Part shown: one piece after another, positions 15,213 to 23,387 of the stretch
Numbering within the stretch: the stretch's first letter is position 1
Layout: each line of letters starts with the position of its first letter
Assembly: GCA_018224505.1 (NCBI GenBank)
Contig: JAGTVD010000330.1
Location: 1-23,657, forward strand
Direction: 5' to 3'
From: Desulfatitalea sp.
Lineage (GTDB): Bacteria; Desulfobacterota; Desulfobacteria; Desulfobacterales; Desulfosarcinaceae
Length of the DNA stretch: 23,657 bases
Made by a program: the position numbers and the translations under genes
Notes under the pieces: model-generated
What the model saw: only the letters and a program-made list of their open reading frames with translations
Told to the model about the DNA's origin: nothing
Databases searched by the model: none

Positions 15213-16709
15213 ATGACCTCCAAAAGCCCATCCACCATCTCCGACGAAGCTCCCAACGGCGCACGGGCAGACCCTTTGGTGGCCCGCATTGCCCGCACCA
15301 TCGAACGGCATGGCATGCTCGACCGGGGGGACCGGGTGTTGGCGGGTGTTTCGGGGGGTGCCGATTCCGTTGCTATGCTGGACATCCTGCATGCCCTGGG
15401 ACCCCGCCTTGGCATCAACCTTGCCGTTGCACATCTGAATCATGGCCTGCGCCCTGCGGCTGCGGACCAGGAGGCCACCTTGGTTCGTCGCCTGGCGGAT
15501 CGTATGGGCCTCCCCTTTTACACGGAGGTCGCAGCAATTCCCCAGCGGGGGACCTCGCTGGAAGAAGCGCTGCGACAGCTGCGTTATACCTTTTTCGAAC
15601 GCACGGCGGCGACCTTGGGGTGTACCAAAATCGCCGTGGGCCATCATGCGGACGACAACGCCGAGGCGGTACTGTTGCACCTGCTCCGGGGCAGCGGTTT
15701 GCGGGGCCTGGCCGGCATTCCCCCGGTACGTGACGGACGGATCGTACGGCCGCTGATCGATGTTGGCCGTGATGAATTGCGGGCCTACCTGCAACGGCGG
15801 GGGCTGTCGCACATCGAAGACCCCAGCAATGCCGACCCGCGCTTCGACCGCAACAAGATTCGGCACCACCTGCTGCCTTTGCTGCGCGGCACTTACAACC
15901 CCAACATGGTGGCCGTCCTCAACCGGCTGGCAATGTTGTGCCGCGAGGAGGATGTCTGGTGGACCGCCCGCTTGGCGCCCCTGGCTGCCCAAGCCAAACG
16001 GTCCGCAACCCCCACCGACCTCGAGTTGGATCCTGAAGCCGTGCTGGCCCACCCGCCACCCGTGCGCCGGCGCATCCTGCGCGCGGCCCTTGAAACATGG
16101 CAGGGTCATTTGCGCCGTATCGGTGTGGTCCACATCGAAAGTGTGCTGGGCTTGCTGCCCCGGACGCGCGCCGGCCAAGGCGTCGACCTGCCGTTCAGGG
16201 TGCGCGCCCAGCGCACTGCCACGGCGCTGCGGTTTCACCGCGCCCCGGACGGCCACGGGCGACCCCGCCCGCCTGCGCCACCTTTTTATAGCCACACAAT
16301 CGCGCATATCGGCGCCCGCCCCATCACTGTGCATATTCCCGAAACGGGCGACACCTTGCGATTCGCCCGGGTGCCGATGCCCGCACCGGACCGAATGCCC
16401 TTGTCCGATCGGCACAAGGTGCTCTTTGACCTGGATGGCCTCACGTTCCCGCTGGTGATCCGCACCGTCCGCCCGGGTGATCGGTTACGCCCCATGGGGT
16501 TGCAGGGCACCCAGAAAGTCAAAAAGATACTCCATGCCAGCCGAACACCCCTGAATCGACGACGGCAGCTGCCTGTGGTGACCAGTCACGGAACCATTCT
16601 CTGGGTGGCGGGGGTGCGCCGCAGCGATGACGCCCCCCTGTCCCCCACCACCACCCGGGTCCTGCAGGTGGAGTGGATCACCGGAGGGGAAGATTGCCTG
16701 CCGCTATAA
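15213..16709 (+). CDS. tilS: tRNA(Ile)-lysidine synthase
   Basis: TilS attaches lysine to C34 of the CAU-anticodon isoleucine tRNA, changing both its decoding and its charging. The 498-residue product has the N-type ATP pyrophosphatase P-loop SGGADS at residues 47-52, HLNHGLRP, GHHADDNAEAVLLHLLRGSG and the follow-on GIPPVRDGRIVRPLID. The C-terminal TilS domain is recognisable from VRPGDRLRPMGLQGTQKVKK and the later ILWVAGVRRSD. The first 30 residues are an unconserved tail. No Shine-Dalgarno is seen before the ATG at 15213; a leaderless start or a downstream start (for example ATG at 15315) are the options. It heads the tilS-ftsH-folP-coaX series. Confidence 0.93.
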   Translation: MTSKSPSTISDEAPNGARADPLVARIARTIERHGMLDRGDRVLAGVSGGADSVAMLDILHALGPRLGINLAVAHLNHGLRPAAADQEATLVRRLADRMGLPFYTEVAAIPQRGTSLEEALRQLRYTFFERTAATLGCTKIAVGHHADDNAEAVLLHLLRGSGLRGLAGIPPVRDGRIVRPLIDVGRDELRAYLQRRGLSHIEDPSNADPRFDRNKIRHHLLPLLRGTYNPNMVAVLNRLAMLCREEDVWWTARLAPLAAQAKRSATPTDLELDPEAVLAHPPPVRRRILRAALETWQGHLRRIGVVHIESVLGLLPRTRAGQGVDLPFRVRAQRTATALRFHRAPDGHGRPRPPAPPFYSHTIAHIGARPITVHIPETGDTLRFARVPMPAPDRMPLSDRHKVLFDLDGLTFPLVIRTVRPGDRLRPMGLQGTQKVKKILHASRTPLNRRRQLPVVTSHGTILWVAGVRRSDDAPLSPTTTRVLQVEWITGGEDCLPL

Positions 16710-16789
16710 ATGTTGCGAAAAGGCTCAAAGGGGATTATGGTAAGGGTCGCCGTGCATGGGCGGGTTACTTATTCCAGGAGGTACTGTTT

Positions 16790-18739
16790 TTGAACCCTTT
16801 TTACAAAAATATGGCATTATGGGTCGTGATCATCATGATGATGGTCATGCTCTACAAAATGTTCAACGCCCAGGAGATGGTTGAATCCTCGTTGGGATAT
16901 TCGGAATTTCTCTCACTGGTGGACGACAACCGCATCGAAGAGGTATTGATTCAGGGCCAGGATCTGAGCGCCACGGATATCGGCGGCAGGCGTTACCGCG
17001 TTTATGCCCCTGAAGACCCCGACTTGGTCAAAACCTTAAGGGAAAAGCAGGTTCGCATCAAAGCCAAGCCCCCAACCGATTCACCCTGGTACAACATTCT
17101 GATCTCGTGGTTTCCCATGCTGGTACTCATCGGGGTATGGGTCTTCTTCATGCGCCAGATGCAATCCGGTGGCGGAAAAGCGCTCTCCTTCGGTAAAAGC
17201 CGTGCACGGCTGATGTCCGAAAACCAGGAGAAAGTCACCTTCGACGACGTTGCCGGCATCGATGAAGCCAAGGAAGAGCTCAGTGAAGTTGTTGATTTTC
17301 TGCGGGATCCCAAAAAATTCACCCGCCTGGGCGGCCGCATCCCCAAGGGCCTTTTGCTCATGGGGCCTCCGGGGACGGGAAAAACCCTGCTGGCACGGGC
17401 CATCGCAGGGGAAGCAGGCGTTCCTTTTTTCAGCATCAGCGGTTCGGATTTCGTGGAGATGTTTGTGGGCGTGGGTGCCTCCCGCGTGCGCGACCTTTTC
17501 CTGCAAGGCAAAAAGCACGCGCCGTGCATCATTTTCATTGACGAGATCGATGCCGTCGGCCGCCATCGCGGCGCCGGCTTGGGGGGTGGGCATGACGAAC
17601 GCGAGCAGACACTCAATCAACTGCTCGTTGAGATGGATGGCTTTGAATCCAATGAAGGCGTTATCCTGATATCGGCCACCAACCGCCCGGACGTGCTCGA
17701 TCCCGCCTTGCTGCGTCCGGGCCGTTTCGACCGCCAGGTCATGGTCAGCCTGCCCGATATCCGCGGCCGGGAGAAGATCCTCAGCGTGCACATGAAGAAA
17801 ACCCCGGTGGCCGCCGATGTCAAACCCCTCATCCTGGCAAAGGGCACCCCGGGATTCTCGGGCGCCGACCTTGAAAACCTGGTCAACGAAGCGGCCCTGC
17901 TGGCAGCCAAACGCTCCAAGGAAAAACTGGAGATGGTGGACTTCGAGGATGCCAAGGACAAGGTGTACATGGGCCTCGAGCGCAAATCCAAGGTGATCAA
18001 GGAGGAGGATCGCAAAACCACCGCCTATCATGAAGCCGGCCATGCCCTGGTGGCGCGTTTGCTGCCCAACACCGACGCCGTGAACAAAATCACCATCATT
18101 CCGCGCGGCCGGGCCGCCGGTGTGACCTGGTTCCTGCCGGAAGAACGCGATTTCAAATACAAGGATCAACTGGAGAGCGAACTGGCCGTTGCTTTCGGCG
18201 GACGCGTGGCGGAATCTCTGGTCTTCGGCCGGCTGAGCACCGGTGCTTCCAACGACATCAAAGTGGCCACCGAACTGGCCCAGAAAATGGTGCGCAGTTG
18301 GGGTATGAGCGATGAGTTGGGACCGCTGTCCTATGCCAAGGGCGAGGAACATGTCTTTCTGGGACGCGAAATCGCACAGCATCGGGACTATTCCGAATCA
18401 ACAGCCCAGCGCATCGATAGCGAGGTGTCGCGCCTGATCAAAGACGCTTACCAGCAAGCCAAGGATATCCTGGAAAAGCACGTGGAAACGCTGCACGCCC
18501 TGGCGACGCTGCTGCTGGAAAAGGAGACCGTCCTGGGCAAGGAGCTGGATGAGCTGATCCTCTCCATCAATCCCGACGTGAACCTCCCCCAACCACCGGA
18601 AGATGAAAGCGAACCCAGCAAGCCCGATGATGCCGGCAAAAAAGCAGCGCCTGAGGAAACCGAGACGGCCGCCGAGACCGAGACGACCACGGCAGAAGGC
18701 GATGATTCAACCGATGAGCGGCCACCGGAGTCCTCTTAA
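16790..18739 (+). CDS. ftsH: ATP-dependent zinc metalloprotease FtsH
   Basis: FtsH is a membrane-anchored AAA+ protease that degrades damaged membrane proteins and regulatory proteins. The 649-residue product begins at TTG 16790 with AGGAGGT 7 nt upstream; this matches the family start just before the first membrane helix (residues 8-25). A periplasmic domain follows, then a second helix (103-121). Next come Walker A GPPGTGKT (192-199), Walker B IIFIDEID (247-254), the second region of homology with DPALLRPGRFDR, and the zinc site HEAGH (414-418). The C-terminus ends in an acidic, low-complexity Glu/Thr-rich tail of about 50 residues. An in-frame upstream start would overlap tilS and lacks support. 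It lies 80 nt after tilS and 60 nt before folP. Confidence 0.97.
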   Translation: MNPFYKNMALWVVIIMMMVMLYKMFNAQEMVESSLGYSEFLSLVDDNRIEEVLIQGQDLSATDIGGRRYRVYAPEDPDLVKTLREKQVRIKAKPPTDSPWYNILISWFPMLVLIGVWVFFMRQMQSGGGKALSFGKSRARLMSENQEKVTFDDVAGIDEAKEELSEVVDFLRDPKKFTRLGGRIPKGLLLMGPPGTGKTLLARAIAGEAGVPFFSISGSDFVEMFVGVGASRVRDLFLQGKKHAPCIIFIDEIDAVGRHRGAGLGGGHDEREQTLNQLLVEMDGFESNEGVILISATNRPDVLDPALLRPGRFDRQVMVSLPDIRGREKILSVHMKKTPVAADVKPLILAKGTPGFSGADLENLVNEAALLAAKRSKEKLEMVDFEDAKDKVYMGLERKSKVIKEEDRKTTAYHEAGHALVARLLPNTDAVNKITIIPRGRAAGVTWFLPEERDFKYKDQLESELAVAFGGRVAESLVFGRLSTGASNDIKVATELAQKMVRSWGMSDELGPLSYAKGEEHVFLGREIAQHRDYSESTAQRIDSEVSRLIKDAYQQAKDILEKHVETLHALATLLLEKETVLGKELDELILSINPDVNLPQPPEDESEPSKPDDAGKKAAPEETETAAETETTTAEGDDSTDERPPESS

Positions 18740-18799
18740 CTGCTTGGCAATGTCAGTCTGAAAGTTGCCCGCAACGGCGTTCAAACCCTGGGACCCCCT

Positions 18800-19672
18800 A
18801 TGAGCACCTTTACCCTGCGTTGGAGAAACCGCGAGCTCGTCCTCGGGAATCGCACAGCGATCATGGGCATTGTCAATGTCACCCCGGATTCCTTTTCCGA
18901 CGGCGGCCGGTATCTCGGCGTGGAAGCGGCTGTCGCCCAGGCCCGGCGACTGGTCAAAGACGGGGCGGACATCATCGATATCGGCGGCGAATCGACCCGT
19001 CCTTATGCCGCGGATGTACCCCTGGAAAAAGAAATCGAACGGGTCTTGCCGGTCATCCGGCAACTGGCAGTGAGCATTCCGGTCCCCATCTCCATTGACA
19101 CCACAAAAGCTGTGGTGGCCGATGCGGCGCTGGAAGCCGGCGCCGCCATAATCAACGACATCGGCGCCCTGGGCAATGATTCGGAAATGCCTGCTGTGGC
19201 CGCCCGGCACCAAGTCCCGGTCATCATCATGCACATGCAGGGCACCCCCCGAACCATGCAGGACAACCCGGTCTACACCGATCTGATAGGTGAAGTGCGC
19301 CAATTTTTGAAAGACGCCATGGCGCGCGCCATCGCCGCGGGTGTCGCCGGCCACCGCATCATCATCGATCCGGGCATCGGTTTCGGCAAAACGGCGGCGC
19401 ACAATATGGCGCTGATCGGTAATCTGAGTCAACTATGCGACCTCGGTGCCCCTATCCTGGTGGGGCCGTCGCGCAAGGCATTTATCCGCAAATTCCTGTC
19501 CGCGGAAGCAGGCACCGACCTGTCGGCGGACCGGCCTGAAGTGGAAACAGGCACCCAGGCAGCCGTGGCCGCGGCCGTCATGCAGGGCGCTCACATCGTG
19601 CGGGTACACAATGTGGCCAATACCCGGGCCATGGTGCGGATGCTGGATGCCATCCGCCACGCAGCGGCCTGA
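18800..19672 (+). CDS. folP: Dihydropteroate synthase
   Basis: FolP joins p-aminobenzoate to dihydropterin pyrophosphate in folate synthesis and is the sulfonamide target. The 290-residue TIM-barrel product shows the family landmarks: MGIVNVTPDSFSDGG (22-36), IDIGGESTRP, ISIDTTKA, IINDIGAL, IMHMQGTPRTMQ, IDPGIGFGKT, LVGPSRKAFI and the C-terminal VRVHNV. The ATG at 18800 sits just before MSTFTLRWRNREL; the ribosome-binding site is weak (GGGACCCCCT region). The position after ftsH is common in proteobacteria. It is followed by coaX after 38 nt. Confidence 0.97.
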   Translation: MSTFTLRWRNRELVLGNRTAIMGIVNVTPDSFSDGGRYLGVEAAVAQARRLVKDGADIIDIGGESTRPYAADVPLEKEIERVLPVIRQLAVSIPVPISIDTTKAVVADAALEAGAAIINDIGALGNDSEMPAVAARHQVPVIIMHMQGTPRTMQDNPVYTDLIGEVRQFLKDAMARAIAAGVAGHRIIIDPGIGFGKTAAHNMALIGNLSQLCDLGAPILVGPSRKAFIRKFLSAEAGTDLSADRPEVETGTQAAVAAAVMQGAHIVRVHNVANTRAMVRMLDAIRHAAA

Positions 19673-19710
19673 GCGCCCCCACCCGAAACCTGGAACGATA
19701 AGGAATCATC

Positions 19711-20481
19711 ATGCTGCTGGTCATCGACGTGGGCAATACCAATATTGTGATGGGTGTGTTTAAGGATGATCAACTGGTCGCCAACTGGCGTGTGCGTACC
19801 GAGTACAACACCACCGAGGATGAATTCAACGTCCTGGCCGCCGGGCTCTTTTCCCATGGGGGTCTCCAGTTCAAGCAGATCCAAAAAACAATCATCTCTT
19901 CCGTGGTGCCCCCCATGGTCACCATCCTGAACAACTTCAGCCGCAAATACCTGGGCCATACGCCCCAGTGGATCGATGCCAAGTCCTACCCCGGCATGCC
20001 CATTCTCTATAACAATCCCAACGAGGTGGGCGCCGACCGCATCGTCAACGGTGTCGGAGCCTATCACCGCTACCGCACCAGTCTGATCGTCATCGACTTC
20101 GGAACCGCCACCACCTTCGATGTCATTTCCGAAAAAGGGGAATATCTGGGCGGCGCCATCAGCCCGGGAATCGGCATTGCCGCCGAAGCGCTCTTTGCCA
20201 AAGCCTCCAAGCTGCCCAGGGTGGAGATTTTCAACCGCCCCGACACCGTGATCGGCAAGGACACCATTGGCAGTCTGCAATCGGGTATCATCTTCGGTTA
20301 TGCCGGTTTGGTGGACGGCATGGTGCAGCGTATCCGCGCTGAGCTGCAGGCCCCCGCCAAAGTGATCGCCACCGGTGGCCTGGCGCCGCTGATGCAAGAC
20401 GTCGCCACCACCATCGAAGCAGTGGAATCCGACCTGACACTGGATGGATTGAAGATTATCGCGGACAGCATGGGGCATTGA
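19711..20481 (+). CDS. coaX: Type III pantothenate kinase
   Basis: CoaX phosphorylates pantothenate, the first step of coenzyme A synthesis, and belongs to the ASKHA fold. The 256-residue product has the phosphate-binding loop DVGNTNIVMGVF (6-17), the pantothenate-binding GADRIVN (107-113), IDFGTATTFDVI (128-139), GGAISPGI (147-154) and a late ATGGLAPLM motif. Type III enzymes need a monovalent cation and resist CoA feedback (family knowledge). The ATG at 19711 has AAGGAA 5 nt upstream. It closes the plus-strand operon and is followed by a terminator. Confidence 0.97.
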   Translation: MLLVIDVGNTNIVMGVFKDDQLVANWRVRTEYNTTEDEFNVLAAGLFSHGGLQFKQIQKTIISSVVPPMVTILNNFSRKYLGHTPQWIDAKSYPGMPILYNNPNEVGADRIVNGVGAYHRYRTSLIVIDFGTATTFDVISEKGEYLGGAISPGIGIAAEALFAKASKLPRVEIFNRPDTVIGKDTIGSLQSGIIFGYAGLVDGMVQRIRAELQAPAKVIATGGLAPLMQDVATTIEAVESDLTLDGLKIIADSMGH

Positions 20482-20483
20482 GG

Positions 20484-20552
20484 AATGTCAAAATCCCCAT
20501 GACAAATGAAGGTATTAAACCGTGATCGGGATTTGACGTTGCCTTTTTTTTA
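20484..20552 (+). terminator. Terminator after coaX
   Basis: The arms AATGTCAAAATCCC (20484-20497) and GGGATTTGACGTT (20528-20540) pair with one bulge and one G-T pair, and a run of eight T follows at 20544-20551. The loop of about 30 nt is unusually long for an intrinsic terminator. The site lies just after coaX and before the end of the converging hydrolase gene. Confidence 0.65.
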
Positions 20553-20555
20553 TTA

Positions 20556-21470
20556 CTATTTGGACTTCAGATAGTCCAGGTAGCCCTTCACACTGTTGCG
20601 CAGAAAAAACCGTTCCCGTTCCCGGGACTCGGAATCCATCTGCGCCCAACCGGCCAACAAAGGATCGCGCACCCGCAAGTCGTCCACCCAGGCGTCCAGC
20701 GCGTGCGGGTTGTCTTCCGTACGTCCTGCGCCAAACCCTTCAGCGATCCACCGATACCATCGTTGCAACTGATCGTGGTGGCTCTCCAACCGCGCCACGG
20801 CATCCCCACGCATGCCGATATGACCGTAGCAAATCCGATCCGGGCGAAGGGCAACCAGACGTTCGATGCTCTCCAGGCAGGTTTCCAGGCGGAAGGGCGG
20901 CGGCGTCGCCGGCCGCAGGTATTCGGTGCTGTCATCGATGGTGATGCATACGCCACCTGCCTCGCCGGCGAACAGGAGATCCCCGATCAGATAACTATAC
21001 TGGTGGGCCGCGTGTCCCGGGGTGGGCACGGCTTGAATGGCGGGTAAATCGAGGACATCGGCGGCCACTATCCGGGACGCGTCGACCGGGATGATGGGGC
21101 CGTATTGACGGGCGACGTCCCCCAGCGTCTTCAGGGAACCTTCCCACAACCGGGCAGGATCCACCAGGTGCGTCACAGCCTTGGGATGGCACACCACCGC
21201 AGTTTTGGGAAAAGCACGCGCCACCTCACCAATGCCGCCGGCGTGATCGATGTGGATGTGCGTGAGCAGAATCAGATCCGGCTGCCGCACCCCCAACTGC
21301 GCCAACGCTTCCAGCAGGTGTCCGGTCGTACTTGATGGGCCCACATCCACCAACACCACCGGTCCGGCGGTGTAGACCCAGGCAGTGATAAAACCCCGGA
21401 ATCCCGGAAGGGCAACCGGCAGCGGAACCAGGTAAAGGTCCGGAGCGACTTTTTCAACAACGGGTGTCAC
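20556..21470 (-). CDS. MBL-fold metallo-hydrolase
   Basis: The 304-residue product has the metallo-beta-lactamase-fold metal motif LTHIHIDHAGG (His71, His73, Asp75, His76), a third ligand His153 in PTPGHAAH, and His217 in CYGHIG. At the bridging-ligand position, where Asp is usual, the motif reads LLFAGEAGG (Glu170). After about residue 225 a helical C-terminal region follows that is rich in Arg, Glu and Trp. No signal peptide is seen. The substrate is unknown; hydrolases of this type act on thioesters, lactones, phosphodiesters and others. Its GTG start overlaps the stop of the upstream zinc-ribbon/receiver gene by 4 nt (GTGA), so translation is coupled and the two probably work in one process. 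Confidence 0.88.
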   Translation of the reverse strand: MTPVVEKVAPDLYLVPLPVALPGFRGFITAWVYTAGPVVLVDVGPSSTTGHLLEALAQLGVRQPDLILLTHIHIDHAGGIGEVARAFPKTAVVCHPKAVTHLVDPARLWEGSLKTLGDVARQYGPIIPVDASRIVAADVLDLPAIQAVPTPGHAAHQYSYLIGDLLFAGEAGGVCITIDDSTEYLRPATPPPFRLETCLESIERLVALRPDRICYGHIGMRGDAVARLESHHDQLQRWYRWIAEGFGAGRTEDNPHALDAWVDDLRVRDPLLAGWAQMDSESRERERFFLRNSVKGYLDYLKSK

Positions 21471-22138
21471 AGGGTCGTCGACTCTTTGAACATTTTATAG
21501 AACAGTCCATAATCGGTCATGCCGCGTTGCAAAATCTTATCGAAATCGTCAATATTGCGCAAATTGAGAATCATGTTGACACTCTTCTGGAACGCGGTCA
21601 TGTGATCCATGGTTCGGAAGCGGGTGGTCAGCAACGTCACAAAAATATGGCGCCGTGTCTCCATGGGTTGACGCTCTAGATAGATCAGAATGGCATTGGC
21701 GTCCGGATCACGGGTATCGAAATACTCGTTGAGCAGAATCAGGTCATAGTTGTGATAGCGCATCTTTTTAAGCGCTTCACGGCTATTGGGCACCTCGGTG
21801 ATATGGTATTCCAACAGATCGAGGGTGGGCCGCAACTTCTCGCGAATCAGTCCATCGGATTCGCAGAGCATGGCTGTCTTGCCCTCTTCCTCGATAAAAT
21901 CGAACGGTTTTTCCGTAGCGTCATACCCTTCGCTCTCCTCCTCTGCGAAATCGAACAGGTCGTCCAGGGAGGCTGCCCCCGGTTCATCATCCGGCTCCGG
22001 TTCAGGCGCGCTCACACTGATCCGGGATTGGCAGCGGGGGCATTTGACAAAGGCGGTTTTACCCTCCGGCACCTTGTCATCGGCGATTTTCAATTTGCCC
22101 TGGCAATTGTTGCAGGTGATCTCCATGGCGGTATCCAT
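21467..22138 (-). CDS. Zinc-ribbon protein with degenerate response-regulator receiver domain
   Basis: The 223-residue product has three parts. Residues 5-42 are an MJ0042-type zinc ribbon with CNNC and CPRC (Cys9, 12, 33, 36). Residues 44-85 are a very acidic linker with repeated Asp/Glu and DDLFDFAEEE / KPFDFIEEE motifs. Residues 86-200 look like a CheY-like receiver (TAMLCESDGLIREKL, then REALKKMRYHNYDLILLNEY). The acidic pocket is Glu93-Ser94-Asp95, and the phosphoacceptor position is Asn137 instead of Asp, so normal phosphorylation is unlikely. A Lys (AFQKS) sits near the usual conserved lysine. The start is 22138 or 22126; both ribosome-binding sites are poorly spaced. It lies 12 nt after a PilT-like gene, which suggests a role in pilus control (inference). 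Confidence 0.82.
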   Translation of the reverse strand: MDTAMEITCNNCQGKLKIADDKVPEGKTAFVKCPRCQSRISVSAPEPEPDDEPGAASLDDLFDFAEEESEGYDATEKPFDFIEEEGKTAMLCESDGLIREKLRPTLDLLEYHITEVPNSREALKKMRYHNYDLILLNEYFDTRDPDANAILIYLERQPMETRRHIFVTLLTTRFRTMDHMTAFQKSVNMILNLRNIDDFDKILQRGMTDYGLFYKMFKESTTL

Positions 22139-22150
22139 ACTCCCTGGCGT

Positions 22151-23317
22151 CTATGCCCGTTGATGGTAGGCGCGATCGATCTCTAGATCCTTGATGTCGG
22201 TGGTGGCCTCGCCACGCGCACTTTTGACCCGATCGATGCCGCGGTTGGCCACCGCCTTGTTGGATGCATAGGCCAGGGCGGTCTCCTCGGTGATCACCCC
22301 TTTTTCGTAGAGCTCGACGATGTAGTCATCGAAGGTCACCATCCCGAACGGCCGGCCGGCCTGCATCATCTCGTAATAGGTCTTGCCTTCCGATTCGCCG
22401 TGCAGAATCGCCTCCCTGACGCGCAAGTTGGTGCGCAACACCTCGAAGGCTGCCACCCGCCCGCCCCCGATCTTGGGCAGCAAGCGCTGGCTGACCACCC
22501 AACGGAAGGTGTCGGCCAGGCGGATGCGCACCTGTTTCTCCTCCTCGTTGGTGAACATACCCAGAATACGGTTGATCGTCTGGCCGGCATCCACGGTGTG
22601 CAAGGTGGTCAGCACCAGATGGCCCGTCTCGGCGGCCGTCAGACCGATCTCCACCGTTTCCCGGTCGCGCATTTCACCGACCAGAATCACTTTGGGTGCC
22701 TGGCGCAGCGCCGCCCGCAGGCCGTTGGCAAAACTGTCATAGTCGCGCCCCAGTTCCCGCTGGTTGAAAGTCGCCTTTTTGTGAGGGTGCTGATATTCGA
22801 TGGGATCCTCGAGTGTCACCACGTGGACACTGCGCCGCTCGTTGATCTCTTCCAGAATGGCCGCCAGCGATGTGGTTTTACCGGTTCCCGTGGCGCCCGT
22901 GAAGATCACGATCCCATTGAGTTCTTTTGACAGCTCCACAAAACTTTCGGGCAGCTGCATGTCGCGGATGGTGGGCACCTTGGATTCCAGCTGCCGTAAC
23001 ACCAGGGAGAGGTGCCCCGATTGCATGAAAATATTGACGCGGAAACGGGCTTTGCCGGGCAAGCTGTAGGAAAGGTCGCATGAACCGGTGCGCAACAACG
23101 TTTCGGTCAAACGGCGATTGCCGTCGATCAGGTTGAGCGCCACTGTTTCGGTCTGAAAAGGACTCAGGCTCTGGATCGGTGGCTTCATCTCCACCGGCAG
23201 CAACTCACCGGCGCTTTCCACCTGCAGCGGCCGCCCCACGGTGAGATTGAGATCCGACACACTGCTGTGGGAATCGAGCATGCGCGTTAAAATGTGGTCG
23301 ATTTCCTGCTTCTTCAT
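22151..23317 (-). CDS. PilT/PilU-family type IV pilus retraction ATPase
   Basis: These hexameric cytoplasmic ATPases power pilus retraction for twitching motility. The 388-residue product carries an N-terminal PAS-like pilus ATPase domain, Walker A GATGTGKT (141-148), the Asp box VVTLEDPIEY (166-175), Walker B VILVGEMRD (210-218) and the His box TGHLVLTTLH (231-240). The C-terminal region MVTFDDYIVELYEKGVITEE is the PilT/PilU-type tail. The start at 23317 has GAGGGGG 5 nt upstream; longer in-frame starts overlap the preceding gene. A second PilT gene ends 70 nt upstream, so this copy is likely the accessory PilU-like partner. Assignment to PilT or PilU is not firm. Confidence 0.92.
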   Translation of the reverse strand: MKKQEIDHILTRMLDSHSSVSDLNLTVGRPLQVESAGELLPVEMKPPIQSLSPFQTETVALNLIDGNRRLTETLLRTGSCDLSYSLPGKARFRVNIFMQSGHLSLVLRQLESKVPTIRDMQLPESFVELSKELNGIVIFTGATGTGKTTSLAAILEEINERRSVHVVTLEDPIEYQHPHKKATFNQRELGRDYDSFANGLRAALRQAPKVILVGEMRDRETVEIGLTAAETGHLVLTTLHTVDAGQTINRILGMFTNEEEKQVRIRLADTFRWVVSQRLLPKIGGGRVAAFEVLRTNLRVREAILHGESEGKTYYEMMQAGRPFGMVTFDDYIVELYEKGVITEETALAYASNKAVANRGIDRVKSARGEATTDIKDLEIDRAYHQRA

Positions 23318-23345
23318 GAATACCCCCTCATCCGGCCTTTGTAGT

Positions 23346-23372
23346 GGGTGCCACGGGTCCCGGTGGCCACCC
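23346..23372. other. GC-rich hairpin between the two pilT-like genes
   Basis: A 27-nt stretch folds into a near-continuous stem: GGGTG with CACCC outside, CCAC with GTGG inside, one bulged base and one mismatch. It lies in the 70-nt gap between the stop of the first pilT gene and the Shine-Dalgarno of the second. No T-run follows, so it may be an mRNA stem that limits read-through or protects an RNA end. Confidence 0.4.
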
Positions 23373-23387
23373 GACCGCCGCCGTTGG

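Noticed and set aside
14722..15264. Several short frames on both strands around 14720-15260
   Set aside because: They overlap the SRP RNA, its promoter or the grpE promoter region and lack coding signals.
17081..18382. 433-codon minus-strand frame opposite ftsH
   Set aside because: Antisense shadow; the ftsH motifs on the plus strand are unambiguous.
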